From Candidatus Tokpelaia sp. JSC188 (lineage in GTDB: Bacteria > Pseudomonadota > Alphaproteobacteria > Rhizobiales > Rhizobiaceae), in NCBI GenBank assembly GCA_003331065.1, contig QENB01000011.1:1-59636 (forward strand): a DNA stretch of 59,636 nt, read 5' to 3'. Both the position numbers and the translations under genes were made by a program. Shown one piece after another: positions 21,187 through 31,399 of the stretch; positions within the stretch are counted from its first letter, which is position 1, and every line of letters starts with the position of its first letter. A model generated the notes under the pieces. That model searched no databases. It was not told the DNA's origin and saw nothing but the letters and a program-made list of their open reading frames with translations.

Positions 21187-22602
21187 TTAGTCATTTTCAA
21201 GTGCATATGGAAGCACCCCACGCCGATCATGATCAATGATCAGACGGTATTTAAGCGGGGGCATGGTGCGATTTATGCATTTAGCGCGTGGGCAAATATG
21301 GCACGATATACCGATTGGTGTAAAAGAGGATCGATTAAAAAGATCAAGATCGTCAGCGTAAACGAAATGCTGCGCATTCGATATTTCACACCCCAGCGCC
21401 AATGCATAACGTGGCCGTTCACTTTGGAAACCGCCTTTGCCTTTGATAATTTGAGTAGCAAGACAAAGATATTGTGTTCCATCTGGGGTTTCGGCAAGCT
21501 GACGGATAATTTGTCCAGGCACGCTAAAAGCCTGATGTACATTCCAGACAGGGCAGCTACTGTTGAAGCGTCCGAACTGCAGTTTAGCGGTACCGTACCG
21601 TTTTATGATGTTACCTGCTTGGTCAACACGAAAAAAGAAAACCGGTATTCCTTTTAAGCCTGGCCTTTGCAGCGTAGATAAGCGATGGCATACCTGTTCT
21701 AGGCTAACATTAAAACGAACAGCTAGCAATTCAATATCATGACGCAAATGTTTTGCTGTCTGCAAAAAAATCTGATAGGGCATAAGAAGCGCGCCGGCAA
21801 AGTAATTGTATAATCCGATACGGCAGAGTTCATATGCTTCATTGTTTTTGAAACAAGCAGAAGTGATAATTTCCTCTATAAATTCTGGAACCTCCAAACG
21901 GGCAAGCTGCACGGCTATTTGGAAATTGCGTGTAGGTGGCGATACGTAAGGATTAAGTAACAAGACACCAGAGGAAGGATCATAACAGTATATGAGATCA
22001 TTATTCTCTATTGCTCGTCGGACAATAACATCGTGTTTCTGTTCCAGATATTTGGTAAGGACGCTATAGCTATCATCTTCCGCCAAATTAATCGTTGCTG
22101 CAAGGGCCTCAGCAATTTTGTCCAATTTGTGTATGTAGTTGTCCATGGAACAAAAAAAATCCTGTACCTCATTGTAAGGTAACAATTCTGATATTTTACC
22201 AGTTCCTAACCTACCATCTGTAGTAGTGAGTTGTTCAGTCGCACGTCGGTAAGCCTGATGACAGGAAATCAAGGCCTGAGCAAATTTTGGAGCATTTTGC
22301 ATGATAAGTCGCATTTCTTGAAAACTCGGCTGCCCTGCTTTGAAAACGGGATCTGTCAATACATCTGTTAATGTCGACAAAAGTCGACCATCCTCGTTAC
22401 TTGAAAAGGAGGATATATCGACTTGAAATTTCTCAGCTAATGCTAAAAGAACTGCAGCGGAAACAGATCTTTGATTGTTTTCAATTTGGTTGAGATAGGA
22501 AGTTGAAATACCAATCCGTTCAGCAAATCGAGCCTGTGTACTTTTATGTTGTTCACGCAAATTACGGATCTTGTGGCCAATATAAAGTTTTCCAATTGTC
22601 AT
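21187..22602 (-). CDS. XRE family regulator with DUF2083 domain (ScfR/RamB-like)
   Basis: A 471-residue transcription regulator. Residues about 10-65 form a Cro/C1-type helix-turn-helix (LREQHKSTQARFAERIGIS, then YLNQIENNQR). The middle contains an IrrE/peptidase-like DUF955 remnant, and the C-terminal DUF2083 has a cysteine cluster, GISCHICPRAKC. Relatives such as RamB and ScfR respond to acyl-CoA or short-chain fatty acid metabolism and control acetate, propionate or glyoxylate enzymes. The targets here are unknown and no such enzyme is next to it. The cysteines may bind a metal or act in redox sensing; this is inference. It is transcribed alone. Confidence 0.85.
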   Translation of the reverse strand: MTIGKLYIGHKIRNLREQHKSTQARFAERIGISTSYLNQIENNQRSVSAAVLLALAEKFQVDISSFSSNEDGRLLSTLTDVLTDPVFKAGQPSFQEMRLIMQNAPKFAQALISCHQAYRRATEQLTTTDGRLGTGKISELLPYNEVQDFFCSMDNYIHKLDKIAEALAATINLAEDDSYSVLTKYLEQKHDVIVRRAIENNDLIYCYDPSSGVLLLNPYVSPPTRNFQIAVQLARLEVPEFIEEIITSACFKNNEAYELCRIGLYNYFAGALLMPYQIFLQTAKHLRHDIELLAVRFNVSLEQVCHRLSTLQRPGLKGIPVFFFRVDQAGNIIKRYGTAKLQFGRFNSSCPVWNVHQAFSVPGQIIRQLAETPDGTQYLCLATQIIKGKGGFQSERPRYALALGCEISNAQHFVYADDLDLFNRSSFTPIGISCHICPRAKCINRTMPPLKYRLIIDHDRRGVLPYALEND

Positions 22603-23319
22603 TTCACAAATTCACATTTTACAATTTTCATTTTTATAATATTTACATTTGTGCGTATTCAAGGCTTTTTTTCAAAAAAAAAATCAGATAATACATATCA
22701 TTGGAAAACAATTCCTGTGGAGGGGGAATAGGTTTCGGAGAGAAGTGTCAGATTTCCATATCAAACGGGTAGCTTCTCTCCGTTTCCTGATAAAACCAGA
22801 TTGGCTCGGATGAGCATTGATTGTGCAAATTTAACATGGAGAGTAGGTAGAAAAGGTTATTAACAGAAAGACTTTGCTCTTATGGCATTCTTATTTTCAT
22901 GAGCAAGTGAGGGGGGATCGCGCTTCGCAAAAAGTGCACGAAAATTTGTCTATCGCCTAATAAAAATATAAGAGAAATGAAGCTCTTTACTCTGTTAATC
23001 TTCCAAAAGAGCTCAACGCGATTGGGAAAAGGCGTGTAATACTTAGCCACTGCTAATTACTACGTGAAATTCGATGATACCCCATTGACTTTTTACCCTT
23101 TTACCTGCCGATTGATAAAATATGTATGGGTCTTTCTTAGAGGGATAGAACTAAATTTTCCTACTTCAGATTGCTCATAGAGCATTTTGATATTATTGAA
23201 GTAAAAACGCAAACGATTTGGCTCCTCTCTCTCAACAGGAGCTAAAAATTTTATTACTTTAACCAGTCAGTCAACTAAAAGAGAAAAATAGTTTTTTATT
23301 ATTGCCATTACTTTAGGCT
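22603..23319. other. 717-bp spacer with several inverted repeats
   Basis: No gene recognised. It holds three perfect inverted repeats: CGGAGAGAAG / CTTCTCTCCG (22736-22782), AGCTCTTT / AAAGAGCT (22981-23013) and GCTCCT / AGGAGC (23221-23242), the last followed by TAAAAATTTT. The promoter of the DUF2083 regulator must lie near 22610-22720. A decayed gene is possible, but I cannot read one. Confidence 0.5.
22736..22782. repeat. 10-bp perfect inverted repeat
   Basis: CGGAGAGAAG at 22736-22745 pairs with CTTCTCTCCG at 22773-22782 across a 27-nt loop. The plus strand continues TTTCC, which is not a strong U-run. It may be a structured RNA element, a binding site, or the remains of a mobile sequence. 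No flanking genes point to one reading. Confidence 0.45.
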
Positions 23320-24309
23320 CTAATTCCTGGAAAATTGACCACACAGGCGGAAACGCCAAAGATAGGAAGCTAGAATCGCATCTAGCCCCTGTGGTTTAAT
23401 CCCTACACCTCTAAGCGTGCGTCCCTCAGATATAGCGCTATCAGAAATAACGCTATCATATTGCAGCATACTGACCTGCCTTGTAATTACAAATGTTGGT
23501 ATTAATGATTTTTCTCCGAGAAAGTCAAAAATGCTTCTCAAAAAGCGAATCAGGAAGAAAGGAATAGAAATAAATGCCCGCTGTCGATGGATAATGGATA
23601 GAATTTTCTCTATCAGTTTGCGCAATGTCAAAATCGTGGGGCCACCAAGTTCATAAACCTTGCTACTCGGTATCTCGCCACTTACTGCACGCACCACCAT
23701 CTCAGCTACATCACCGACATAAACCGGCTGGAATTGCGTTCTCCCATCGCCAAACAGCGGTAAAACGGGCAAAAAACGGACCATATCAGAAAATTTATTG
23801 AGGGAATTATCATTTGGTCCAAAAATAAGTGACGGGCGAAGAATAATTGCTGTTGGATGTGTACTTTTTACAATCCTTTCTCCTTCATATTTGCTGATAA
23901 TGTAAGGAATGCAAGATTGCGTTTTTGCATTGAGACTTGAGATATGAACAAGTGGAATACCGAAAGCTGCGGAAAATTCAGCAACATTTCCTGCTCCATT
24001 AATCAAAACAGATTCAAAATTATTCTTACCAGCTGAACAAAGACTGCCCGTTAGAAAAACCGCTGCATTTGTATCGACCAAAGCACGTGCCACCGATTCC
24101 CGTAGGCAAACATTGGTTTTGAACATCTGCATTTGTCCGACTTCACCGATTTGCCACATGTAACAGGCTTTTTCAGGATGACGCACAGCAACTCTAACAC
24201 GATAACCGCGCTTTGTGAGGGTTGCTACCACTTGTCTTCCAACAAATCCTGATCCACCGAACACAGTTACCAGTTTTGGATTCTGATAAAGATCAGGTCT
24301 AAGGTTCAT
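23320..24309 (-). CDS. Complex I NDUFA9-like NAD(P)-binding protein
   Basis: Atypical short-chain dehydrogenase/reductase of 329 residues. The N-terminal Rossmann motif is VTVFGGSGFVGRQV (residues 14-27). Further marks are LVHISSLNAKTQS, the SKYEGER segment with the SDR-type Lys, AIILRPSLIFGPND, and QPVYVGDVAEMVV. This pattern fits the complex I NDUFA9 subunit family, thought to stabilise NADH:quinone oxidoreductase, rather than a metabolic epimerase. The canonical catalytic Tyr appears as the Y of the SKYEGE region. An AGGAA ribosome site lies 7 nt before the ATG. It is transcribed alone. Confidence 0.85.
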   Translation of the reverse strand: MNLRPDLYQNPKLVTVFGGSGFVGRQVVATLTKRGYRVRVAVRHPEKACYMWQIGEVGQMQMFKTNVCLRESVARALVDTNAAVFLTGSLCSAGKNNFESVLINGAGNVAEFSAAFGIPLVHISSLNAKTQSCIPYIISKYEGERIVKSTHPTAIILRPSLIFGPNDNSLNKFSDMVRFLPVLPLFGDGRTQFQPVYVGDVAEMVVRAVSGEIPSSKVYELGGPTILTLRKLIEKILSIIHRQRAFISIPFFLIRFLRSIFDFLGEKSLIPTFVITRQVSMLQYDSVISDSAISEGRTLRGVGIKPQGLDAILASYLWRFRLCGQFSRN

Positions 24310-24752
24310 TTGGAATTCCTATAATCCTTTAATTATTATACCCAGGTTAGCTTATTTTTTCATCTTAAACACAAGAGTACTCTTTATATTATTTCTGATC
24401 AATATATAGACTTAATTTTTGCATATAAAATTGAACGTGGAATGGCTAAGATGGAAAGGAAAATTATGTTTTGATGATTTGAAGTATGCGGCTCTTCTTG
24501 TATTTAATACTTAATAGCCTGGCAAAATGCTTGGCACTGATATATCTCTGCCACCAGAATTTTCCTGCGTGATATGTGGGTGTTTTTGTTCTCTTGTTTA
24601 ATATTAAATAATTTTAAACTACTTTCTAGATCATTATCTGATCGTTCCTTTTCTTGCACAAAACCTATCAGAAGATAGGCGTATTGTTGCCTAACACGCA
24701 TGGTAAACTAAGGATGGCAGGCTGTGAAGAAAGTTTCCTACTAGGATGATGG
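24310..24752. other. Spacer between hemW and the NDUFA9-like gene
   Basis: AT-rich with no supported gene. A 65-codon minus-strand frame at 24504-24701 has no recognisable content. No terminator with a U-run is clear after hemW. Confidence 0.55.
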
Positions 24753-25895
24753 CTATGTTACAGAAAGGCTTCTAATAATATAATCGAGTAAAATTTGACC
24801 TTTTGCTGTTGCTCTAAGGCGCGTATTATCAGTAATCTCAATGAGACCTTGTTCTTGTAGTTCTACTATTCTATTTTTCGGTAATGGCTTTGCCGTAATA
24901 AGTTGATAGCGGTCGATGTCAAGTCCTTCACAAAGACGGAGTCCCATAAGCAGCATTTCATCGGCCTGCTGTTCTTGACTAAGATATTCCTCATGAACAA
25001 TGCCATGCCCTCGACGTTCTACATTTTTAAGCCAGCGCTCCGGCAGGCATTCAGTGATTGTAACAGTACGACAATCAGCTTCAAGAAAACGACCATGAGC
25101 ACCGGGGCCAAAACCAGCGTATTGATGATAACGCCAATAAAGAAGATTGTGCTGCGATTGTGCACCTGCAGCCGCATGATTTGATATTTCATAAGCAGGC
25201 AACCCCCGCGCCTGTGTCACTTCCTGTGTCATCTCATACAAGGATGCAGCCATTTCAGATGTAGGCAATTTAAGTTTACCTGCCATGTAATAACGGTAAA
25301 AAGCTGTCTTCTTTTCGAGAGTTAATTGATAAAGGGCAAGATGATCTGCTAGATCAACTGCCTTCTCCAATTCTTTGCGCCATGCTATTTCGTTTTGATT
25401 GGGGCGAGCATAGATCAGATCAAAAGAAAGACGTGGAAAAATAGTTCGAGCAAGATCAATAGCGTAAAGCGCTTGAGCAACATTATATAAGCGACCAAGT
25501 CGCTTGAGTTCTATATTATCCAAAGCCTGTATGCCAAGGGAAAGGCGATTAACACCGGCAGCCCGGTAATCACGGAAACGATTGACTTCAACACTTGAGG
25601 GATTAGCTTCCATTGTTATTTCGGCGTTTGGTAAGACACTCCAAAAAGTGTATACGGCATCTAGCAATGCTGTAATGGTTCGTGGTGCCATCAACGATGG
25701 TGTGCCACCACCAATAAAAATACTCACTACATCTCGTTTACCCGTACGTATACGCAGGCTCTCCATTTCTCTTCGGAAGGCTGTAGCAAAACGCAGCTCA
25801 TCAATGTTAGGACGTATGTAGCTGTTAAAATTACAATAAGGGCATTTTGCGCTACAAAATGGCCAATGAATGTAAATGCCGAACGGTTCATTCAT
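24753..25895 (-). CDS. hemW: HemW family radical SAM heme chaperone
   Basis: Radical SAM protein that binds and delivers heme, often misnamed coproporphyrinogen oxidase. The 380-residue protein has the iron-sulfur motif CSAKCPYC at residues 14-21, GIYIHWPFC before it, [30 protein letters not shown], and the GFGPGAHGR segment, followed by a winged-helix C-terminal domain. The CxxxCxxC spacing and the lack of the extra N-terminal HemN region favour HemW. It overlaps rdgB by 4 bp (ATGA), forming rph-rdgB-hemW, a widely kept rhizobial cluster. Confidence 0.93.
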   Translation of the reverse strand: MNEPFGIYIHWPFCSAKCPYCNFNSYIRPNIDELRFATAFRREMESLRIRTGKRDVVSIFIGGGTPSLMAPRTITALLDAVYTFWSVLPNAEITMEANPSSVEVNRFRDYRAAGVNRLSLGIQALDNIELKRLGRLYNVAQALYAIDLARTIFPRLSFDLIYARPNQNEIAWRKELEKAVDLADHLALYQLTLEKKTAFYRYYMAGKLKLPTSEMAASLYEMTQEVTQARGLPAYEISNHAAAGAQSQHNLLYWRYHQYAGFGPGAHGRFLEADCRTVTITECLPERWLKNVERRGHGIVHEEYLSQEQQADEMLLMGLRLCEGLDIDRYQLITAKPLPKNRIVELQEQGLIEITDNTRLRATAKGQILLDYIIRSLSVT

Positions 25896-26539
25896 CTTTT
25901 TTCCAAAAAACTTACCGAAAAATGCCTAAAAGCGCGCGCACGATGAGAAAGTGCGCTCCTATCGCCTTGTTTCCATCCGTGCTTTTTGTAGGTTTCCATT
26001 TCGCCAAAGGTATGCTCATATCCTTTAGGTTGAAAGATTGGATCAAAACCGAAACCATCATTGCCGCGCGGCGGCCAGACGATGGTTCCCTCAACTTCGC
26101 CACGAAAATATTCTGCAACCCCGTTCGGCCAAGCAATGCAGATTACAGATACAAAACGACTAGAGCGATTAGCCGCGTCTGTAGCTCCAATTTCCCGCAG
26201 TGCGGTTTCAATCTTTTCCATTCCCTTGAAAAAATCACGTGTGCCATCACTCTGTTCAGCCCAGTTTGCCGTATAAATGCCAGGAGCACCGTCCAATGCA
26301 TCTATTTCAAGTCCTGAGTCATCGGAAAGCGCTAGAAGACCGCTTGCTTTTGCAGCAGAAAATGCCTTGACATAGGCATTTTCCTCAAAACTTGAACCAG
26401 TTTCTTCTGGTGCTAACAAACCTAGTGTTTCTACCGATAACGTTTCTAAACCATAAGGATTTATCAAATCAGTTATTTCTCGCAATTTTCCCGCATTATG
26501 GCTTGCAATAATAATTTTTTTGCAATTAAACTTGCACAT
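25892..26539 (-). CDS. rdgB: RdgB/HAM1 non-canonical purine NTP pyrophosphatase
   Basis: Hydrolyses dITP, XTP and related damaged purine triphosphates, keeping them out of DNA and RNA. The 215-residue protein starts with [14 protein letters not shown], the substrate-binding SHNxGK motif, and continues with [14 protein letters not shown], the [13 protein letters not shown] metal site, [23 protein letters not shown], the TFGEM box and a C-terminal SHRARAF. All expected residues are present. It sits between rph (1-bp gap) and hemW (4-bp overlap). Confidence 0.96.
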   Translation of the reverse strand: MCKFNCKKIIIASHNAGKLREITDLINPYGLETLSVETLGLLAPEETGSSFEENAYVKAFSAAKASGLLALSDDSGLEIDALDGAPGIYTANWAEQSDGTRDFFKGMEKIETALREIGATDAANRSSRFVSVICIAWPNGVAEYFRGEVEGTIVWPPRGNDGFGFDPIFQPKGYEHTFGEMETYKKHGWKQGDRSALSHRARAFRHFSVSFLEKR

Positions 26540-26540
26540 A

Positions 26541-27257
26541 TTAGACTACTGCTAGTTTCTGGAGCTCAACAAGACGATGGATGCCTTTGCGTGCCATGGT
26601 GATAAGGACAGACAATTCTTCTTCAGAAAAAGGGGCAGTTTCGGCAGTACCCTGTATTTCAACAATTCCACCTTTGCCGGTCATAACAAAATTGGCGTCT
26701 GTCTGTGCAGAGGCGTCTTCTTCATAATTAAGATCAAGAATTGGCATATTTTTTACAATACCACAAGAAATCGCAGCAACATGATCTTTAAGAACTTTAT
26801 CGCGTAGAATCATTTGCCGCTGCTGCATCCATGACAAGCAATCATAAAGCGCAACCCACGCACCTGTAATAGCTGCGGTCCGCGTTCCTCCGTCTGCTTG
26901 GAGCACATCGCAATCAAGTATGATTTGCTTTCCACCAAGAGCCTTGAGATCCACTACTGCACGCAGTGAACGGCCAATGAGACGCTGAATTTCAAGAACA
27001 CGACCACTCTGTTTTCCTGATACTGCCTCTCGTCGCATACGCTCTCCCGTTGAACGTGGTAGCATACCGTATTCTGCTGTTATCCAACCCTGATTATTGT
27101 TACGTTGCCATGCAGGTATCCGTGCTTCAAGACTGGCAGTACATAAAACATGCGTATCACCAAATTTAACAAGGCATGACCCTTCAGCATGTTTAGCAAT
27201 ATTACGCTCAAAAGAAACTGATCGCATTTCATGCGCAGCACGTTTAGATAGACGCAT
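26541..27257 (-). CDS. rph: Ribonuclease PH
   Basis: Phosphorolytic 3'-5' exoribonuclease that trims tRNA 3' ends. The 238-residue protein has [19 protein letters not shown] at the start, the [12 protein letters not shown] strand, [18 protein letters not shown] with the phosphate-binding Arg and RNA-binding residues, [34 protein letters not shown] and [19 protein letters not shown] with the metal-binding Asp residues. It is first in rph-rdgB-hemW. In rhizobia the divergent neighbour is normally hrcA, which is missing here. Confidence 0.97.
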   Translation of the reverse strand: MRLSKRAAHEMRSVSFERNIAKHAEGSCLVKFGDTHVLCTASLEARIPAWQRNNNQGWITAEYGMLPRSTGERMRREAVSGKQSGRVLEIQRLIGRSLRAVVDLKALGGKQIILDCDVLQADGGTRTAAITGAWVALYDCLSWMQQRQMILRDKVLKDHVAAISCGIVKNMPILDLNYEEDASAQTDANFVMTGKGGIVEIQGTAETAPFSEEELSVLITMARKGIHRLVELQKLAVV

Positions 27258-28181
27258 TAATCAATTTTCCCTCTTAATTTAAGTAATTAGCTTGAATGCT
27301 AAAGCATTTCTATTGTAATTGGAATTCCTAAATAATAGAAAACTATGAACTTTTAAGAATTTAATGATGGTGACTATCATATAAGAATACTCTAATTAAG
27401 CATCTTAATAAAGCTTGTTCTGCTACGAATAATCTCCGATCCGACGATGTTTCAATAGTGTAATCATCCCCTGGACAATATATCAAGTTTTTGGGTTTAT
27501 TGTTTGATTTTAGCTTCATTTTTAATGAATATTTGCAAGCAGAAACTATATGCGTAGCATTAATAGAAGTTATTGATAAGCGCAAATAGAGCGATCAGTC
27601 CAATTGGCTCAATTTATTGGCCTATTAAGCTAGATAAAGTCTTTCTGACTATGATATTTTCTTTTGCTTGACTCTCTAAATCATAGCCTAGAATAGATAG
27701 TTCTACAGAATTTTCTAAAGTAATTTGGCTAATTTACGTAAAAACTTATAGTCCAAAGAATGACATTGTTATCAGGTTGCGATTAACAGAGATAAGAGGG
27801 AAAATAGTGATAGATCGGGTTATGCGAATTTTTATCGAGATTAGGAAGAACAACCCATTCTCTCAAACGTATCGCTTGTAGTTTTCCATACGGATAGTAT
27901 GGTTATCCGTATCCAGACTGAGTCCTCATATACGTATCGCGCTGATGGTGTAGGCACACCAGCTACGGAACTGTTACGATAAAATTTAGAAAGCTTATCA
28001 AGTCTTGGCTTTTGTAATAGAAGCATTTAAAGGAATCTTTATCGCCAAGACGTAACATATTGGAAGAAATCAATCATGGATTGAACCCTGAACTAAAGGC
28101 CCTACAAGATTGCTCTTGATTTTTGCTTTGAAAATCTCAATATCGAGGGCAACTATACTAATTAACAAATGTGAGAATCTC
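27258..28181. other. 924-bp divergent spacer between rph and grpE; hrcA absent
   Basis: Expected position of hrcA in related genomes, but no frame with an HrcA helix-turn-helix or GTRN-type C-terminus can be read in any of the three plus-strand frames. It holds a perfect 9-bp hairpin, ATACGGATA / TATCCGTAT with a 7-nt loop (27888-27912). Two open frames (27361-27585 and 27841-28026, both minus) have no family match. No CIRCE element (TTAGCACTC-N9-GAGTGCTAA) is visible. Confidence 0.6.
27888..27912. repeat. 9-bp perfect hairpin in the rph-grpE spacer
   Basis: ATACGGATA (27888-27896) and TATCCGTAT (27904-27912) are separated by GTATGGT. It lacks a U-run on either strand, so it is more likely an operator-like palindrome or a remnant structure than a terminator. 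It lies 270 bp upstream of the grpE start. Confidence 0.45.
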
Positions 28182-28862
28182 ATGTCTGATGAAAATTCAC
28201 TTGATCAACGTGATCTAAATAATTTGGAAGACCGTAAGGCTTCTGAGTATTCCGAGGATGGATTTTTAGAAAATCACTTGAAGGAGGGAGGGCCTGGGCA
28301 TGAAAATGTTGACAAGCCTCAAGGATTACCCGATATCGATCCGATAGCTGTCGAAGCGGAAAATACTGAGCTGAAGGACCGCGTTATGCGCCTTTCTGCG
28401 GATATGGAGAATTTGCGCCGGCGTACGGCCCGTGATGTGATTGATGCTAAAACCTATTCCATTACAAATTTTGCGCGTGATATGCTTTCTGTATCGGATA
28501 ATTTAGCTCGTGCTCTTGATGCCATCCCAGAAGGAGCTCGAGAAAGCGATCAAAAACTAAAATCTTTAGCCGAAGGTGTCGAGATGACAGAACGTGCCAT
28601 GATAACAGCATTGCAATGCTATGGTGTCAAAAAGATCGAAGCTCTGGGACAAAAATTTGATCCCTATCTGCATCAAGCGATTTTTGAAATTGCTGATCCG
28701 GGGGTTCCTGCCAGTACTGTTACTCAGATCGTACAAGCGGGGTATATGATTGGTGAACGAGTACTGCGTCCTGCCATGGTTGGAGTGACAAAAGGTGGTG
28801 CAAAAACTGACGTTCGGGCGGAGGAATCTGCAGAAGAGGTTATAAAACAGGTAGAAGAATAA
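28182..28862 (+). CDS. grpE: Nucleotide exchange factor GrpE
   Basis: Co-chaperone that releases ADP from DnaK in the heat-shock refolding cycle. From the ATG at 28182 it has 226 residues: an acidic disordered N-terminus (1-60), a long coiled coil ([20 protein letters not shown] and beyond), and the C-terminal beta domain. The latter has [19 protein letters not shown], then [13 protein letters not shown], the standard GrpE end. The longer frame from 28110 has no ribosome site. The dnaK-dnaJ genes are not adjacent, as usual in this group. The normal upstream partner hrcA is absent, so heat-shock control here may depend on sigma-32 alone. Confidence 0.95.
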   Translation: MSDENSLDQRDLNNLEDRKASEYSEDGFLENHLKEGGPGHENVDKPQGLPDIDPIAVEAENTELKDRVMRLSADMENLRRRTARDVIDAKTYSITNFARDMLSVSDNLARALDAIPEGARESDQKLKSLAEGVEMTERAMITALQCYGVKKIEALGQKFDPYLHQAIFEIADPGVPASTVTQIVQAGYMIGERVLRPAMVGVTKGGAKTDVRAEESAEEVIKQVEE

Positions 28863-29121
28863 TTTTGAAAAGAGGTTATGCCCAGGCTTGCAGTATTTGT
28901 TTAAAGGCTTCTAAGAATATATTTGAAGCTTTAGAAAAGCTCACTATTAAGTGTATTCTGTATATCCGCTCGCCTTTATTCAGCAAGGATCTGCTTAGCG
29001 TCATGCGTTTTTAGGCAATAATAGAGAAAAATGTCTACTGATTATAAAATCATGCTTTTCTAAATTTCCGAATGCAATCGAGCTATATAATTGAAAGCCA
29101 ATTTATGATTTATGTATTAGC

Positions 29122-29988
29122 TTAATCTGAACTTATTTCTCTTCTTAACCGGAAATTGCTTGCTGGATAAATACCGACAATACGCAATTCGCTTGAAAAG
29201 AATGATAGCTCTTCCAAAGCAAGCTTTACCAGATGATTATCAGGGTGACCTTCAATATCTGCATAAAACTGTGTTGCTTGAAAATCGCCTTCGATTTGAT
29301 AACTTTCCAGCTTAGTCAAATTAATACCACAGGTAGCAAAACCGCCAAGTGCTTTATAGAGTGCGGCCGGTACATTACATATACGGAAAATTAGGCTGGT
29401 AATGATCTCTTTCTCGTTTTGTGAGTTTTCTGCTCCTTTTTTCTCACGCGAAAGAATAATAAAGCGAGTGGTATTATCAGGAGAATCTTCAACATTCTCC
29501 TGTATAATATCAAGCCCATAAAGTTTAGCAGCAAGATAAGGAGCTAGGGCTGCCATTGATCTATCGCCAGTATGAGCAATAAGCTTGGCTGCTCCTGCAG
29601 TATCTTCTACTGCAATTGTTTTCCAAGCACTTTTACGGATAATTTGTCGGCATTGGCCCAAGGCATGAATATGGCTGCAAACTGCCTTAATTTCTTCCCT
29701 TTTAACACCCTTCAGCACCATAAGCTGGAAATGAATGGGGAGAAAATATTCGCCAATAATAAACAAGTTTGCTCGGGGTAAAAGATAATGAATATCAGCA
29801 ACGCGACCTGCTAGAGTGTTTTCAATGGGAATCATAGCAAGATCCGCTATCCCTGATTGAACAGCTTTGAAAGTATCTTCAAATGTAGTACAGGGAAAAG
29901 GTTCCATATCAGGAAACACATCATGGCAGGCTATATCAGAGTTGGCACCATACTCTCCCTGAAATGCAATTTTATTTGTTTTATTCAT
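29122..29988 (-). CDS. pheA: Prephenate dehydratase
   Basis: Converts prephenate to phenylpyruvate in phenylalanine synthesis. The 288-residue protein is a monofunctional dehydratase: an N-terminal periplasmic-binding-like domain with [28 protein letters not shown] (the catalytic IENT motif) and SHIHALGQC, and [11 protein letters not shown] with the catalytic Thr. A C-terminal ACT domain for phenylalanine feedback (about residues 200-280) shows [14 protein letters not shown] and [10 protein letters not shown]. It has no chorismate mutase part. It overlaps kdsB by 8 bp, so the two are co-transcribed. Confidence 0.95.
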   Translation of the reverse strand: MNKTNKIAFQGEYGANSDIACHDVFPDMEPFPCTTFEDTFKAVQSGIADLAMIPIENTLAGRVADIHYLLPRANLFIIGEYFLPIHFQLMVLKGVKREEIKAVCSHIHALGQCRQIIRKSAWKTIAVEDTAGAAKLIAHTGDRSMAALAPYLAAKLYGLDIIQENVEDSPDNTTRFIILSREKKGAENSQNEKEIITSLIFRICNVPAALYKALGGFATCGINLTKLESYQIEGDFQATQFYADIEGHPDNHLVKLALEELSFFSSELRIVGIYPASNFRLRREISSD

Positions 29989-30730
29989 AGAGGCTTTTGT
30001 TTTTTAGAATTGTGCGGATACGGGTGAGATCCTCCTGCGTATCAACATTGAATGGAGCAGTTTTAATAATTGATACATCTATACGCATATTATCTTCTAG
30101 GGCACGCAGTTGCTCAAGTTTTTCACGTTTTTCAAGAATGGAGGGACCAAGAGAAACAAAACGTTTAAGTGCCTTTCTGCGATATACATAAAGCCCAATA
30201 TGATGATAAAACGGTCCGTGGCCATATGGTGCTTTTGCACGCGTGAAGTAAAGAGCACGTAGCCGATTATTATCAAGTGGTGTGCCAACTATCTTTACCA
30301 CATTTGGGTCATTTTTTTCTTCCTTATAGGTGATTTTAGAACAAAGAGTTGCAATATCAGCAGGGCTCTCTGTAAGCGCATGCACTGTAGAGAGAATACT
30401 TTCTGGACTGATAGTTGGAAGATCGCTCTGCAAATTAATAATCACATTAAATCGACCATTGGGATCTATTTTTGCTAAAGCTTCATAAATCCGGTCCGAA
30501 CCAGATTCGTGATCTTCTCTCGTCATGATGACTTCAAATCCATGAGACTCAGTAGCAGATTTGATATCTGGACTATCAGTTGCAATAACAATACGACCAA
30601 GTTTCGCTGCCCTAGCTCGTAGTGCAACATGAACAACCATCGGATAACCAGCAATATCAGCTAATGGTTTGCCCGGCAATCGTGTTGAGGACATGCGTGC
30701 AGGAATAATAACAAGGCAGTAAGATGACAT
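29981..30730 (-). CDS. kdsB: CMP-KDO synthetase
   Basis: 3-deoxy-manno-octulosonate cytidylyltransferase; activates KDO for the lipopolysaccharide core. From the ATG at 30730 it has 249 residues with [22 protein letters not shown] at the start, [39 protein letters not shown] and the C-terminal [20 protein letters not shown] segment. The Q-S-D in place of the common Q-G-D/E triad is a mild change. A frame upstream to 30808 is not conserved. It is followed by pheA, with an 8-bp overlap. Confidence 0.94.
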   Translation of the reverse strand: MSSYCLVIIPARMSSTRLPGKPLADIAGYPMVVHVALRARAAKLGRIVIATDSPDIKSATESHGFEVIMTREDHESGSDRIYEALAKIDPNGRFNVIINLQSDLPTISPESILSTVHALTESPADIATLCSKITYKEEKNDPNVVKIVGTPLDNNRLRALYFTRAKAPYGHGPFYHHIGLYVYRRKALKRFVSLGPSILEKREKLEQLRALEDNMRIDVSIIKTAPFNVDTQEDLTRIRTILKNKSLYE

Positions 30731-31399
30731 AGAAATTTTCCGATACAAATCTATCTTAAAAGGAATTATAAAGATTACTTCTAGGGTAAGTAAAGGCATA
30801 GAGAACATTTACATTTAAAATTATTCTATTTGTTGTATTGATGTTTATTTAAATACTAATAATGAATAAGAATCAGCAAATTGCTTCTGTATCTTCTTCG
30901 GATAATCCGCTACTGATCAAAAGTTGATAGAAACTGTAAAATAATTTTTTAGAGAAATGAGTTATTGCAGTAAAATATGCATGAAAATAGAAAAACAGCA
31001 TGGCTGAATAGTTTAATAGGACAGATCATCAAAATATAGCCAAGCATTTAGCCCCTTAGTTTACATTAATCTTGACATACGCATCAAGCAGGCTTGATAT
31101 CTCTTTGAGATAGTTGTAGTTTCTGGTGGATTCTGTCATTAAGTCTGCATTTCCTTAACTTCAGTTAAAAATTATAAGCGATCTTATTATTTTTCTAAAA
31201 GCGTTGCTAAGAAGGGGAATTATCAAAAATGGTGGGAACGCGATATCATTTAACCGAGTGCTGGAAAGTGTCTCTTTCTTCTAATGCTTGACGAGATAAA
31301 AATTTCTAGTAGAATATTTGAAAGGGCATCGAAAATGCTTCACAGGGCCTCTAGCCCTTATAATTGACTGCAGTCTTGAAATATCAACAATATTTTTTG
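30731..31399. other. Spacer between moeB-like gene and kdsB
   Basis: No gene seen. At 31072-31077 there is a perfect TTGACA with TGATAT 17 bp further on (31095-31100), followed by two small adjacent palindromes (ATCAAG-CAGG-CTTGAT and TATCTC-TTT-GAGATA, 31083-31113). If active it would read on the plus strand against the moeB-like gene. The kdsB promoter must lie near 30740-30850. Confidence 0.45.
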
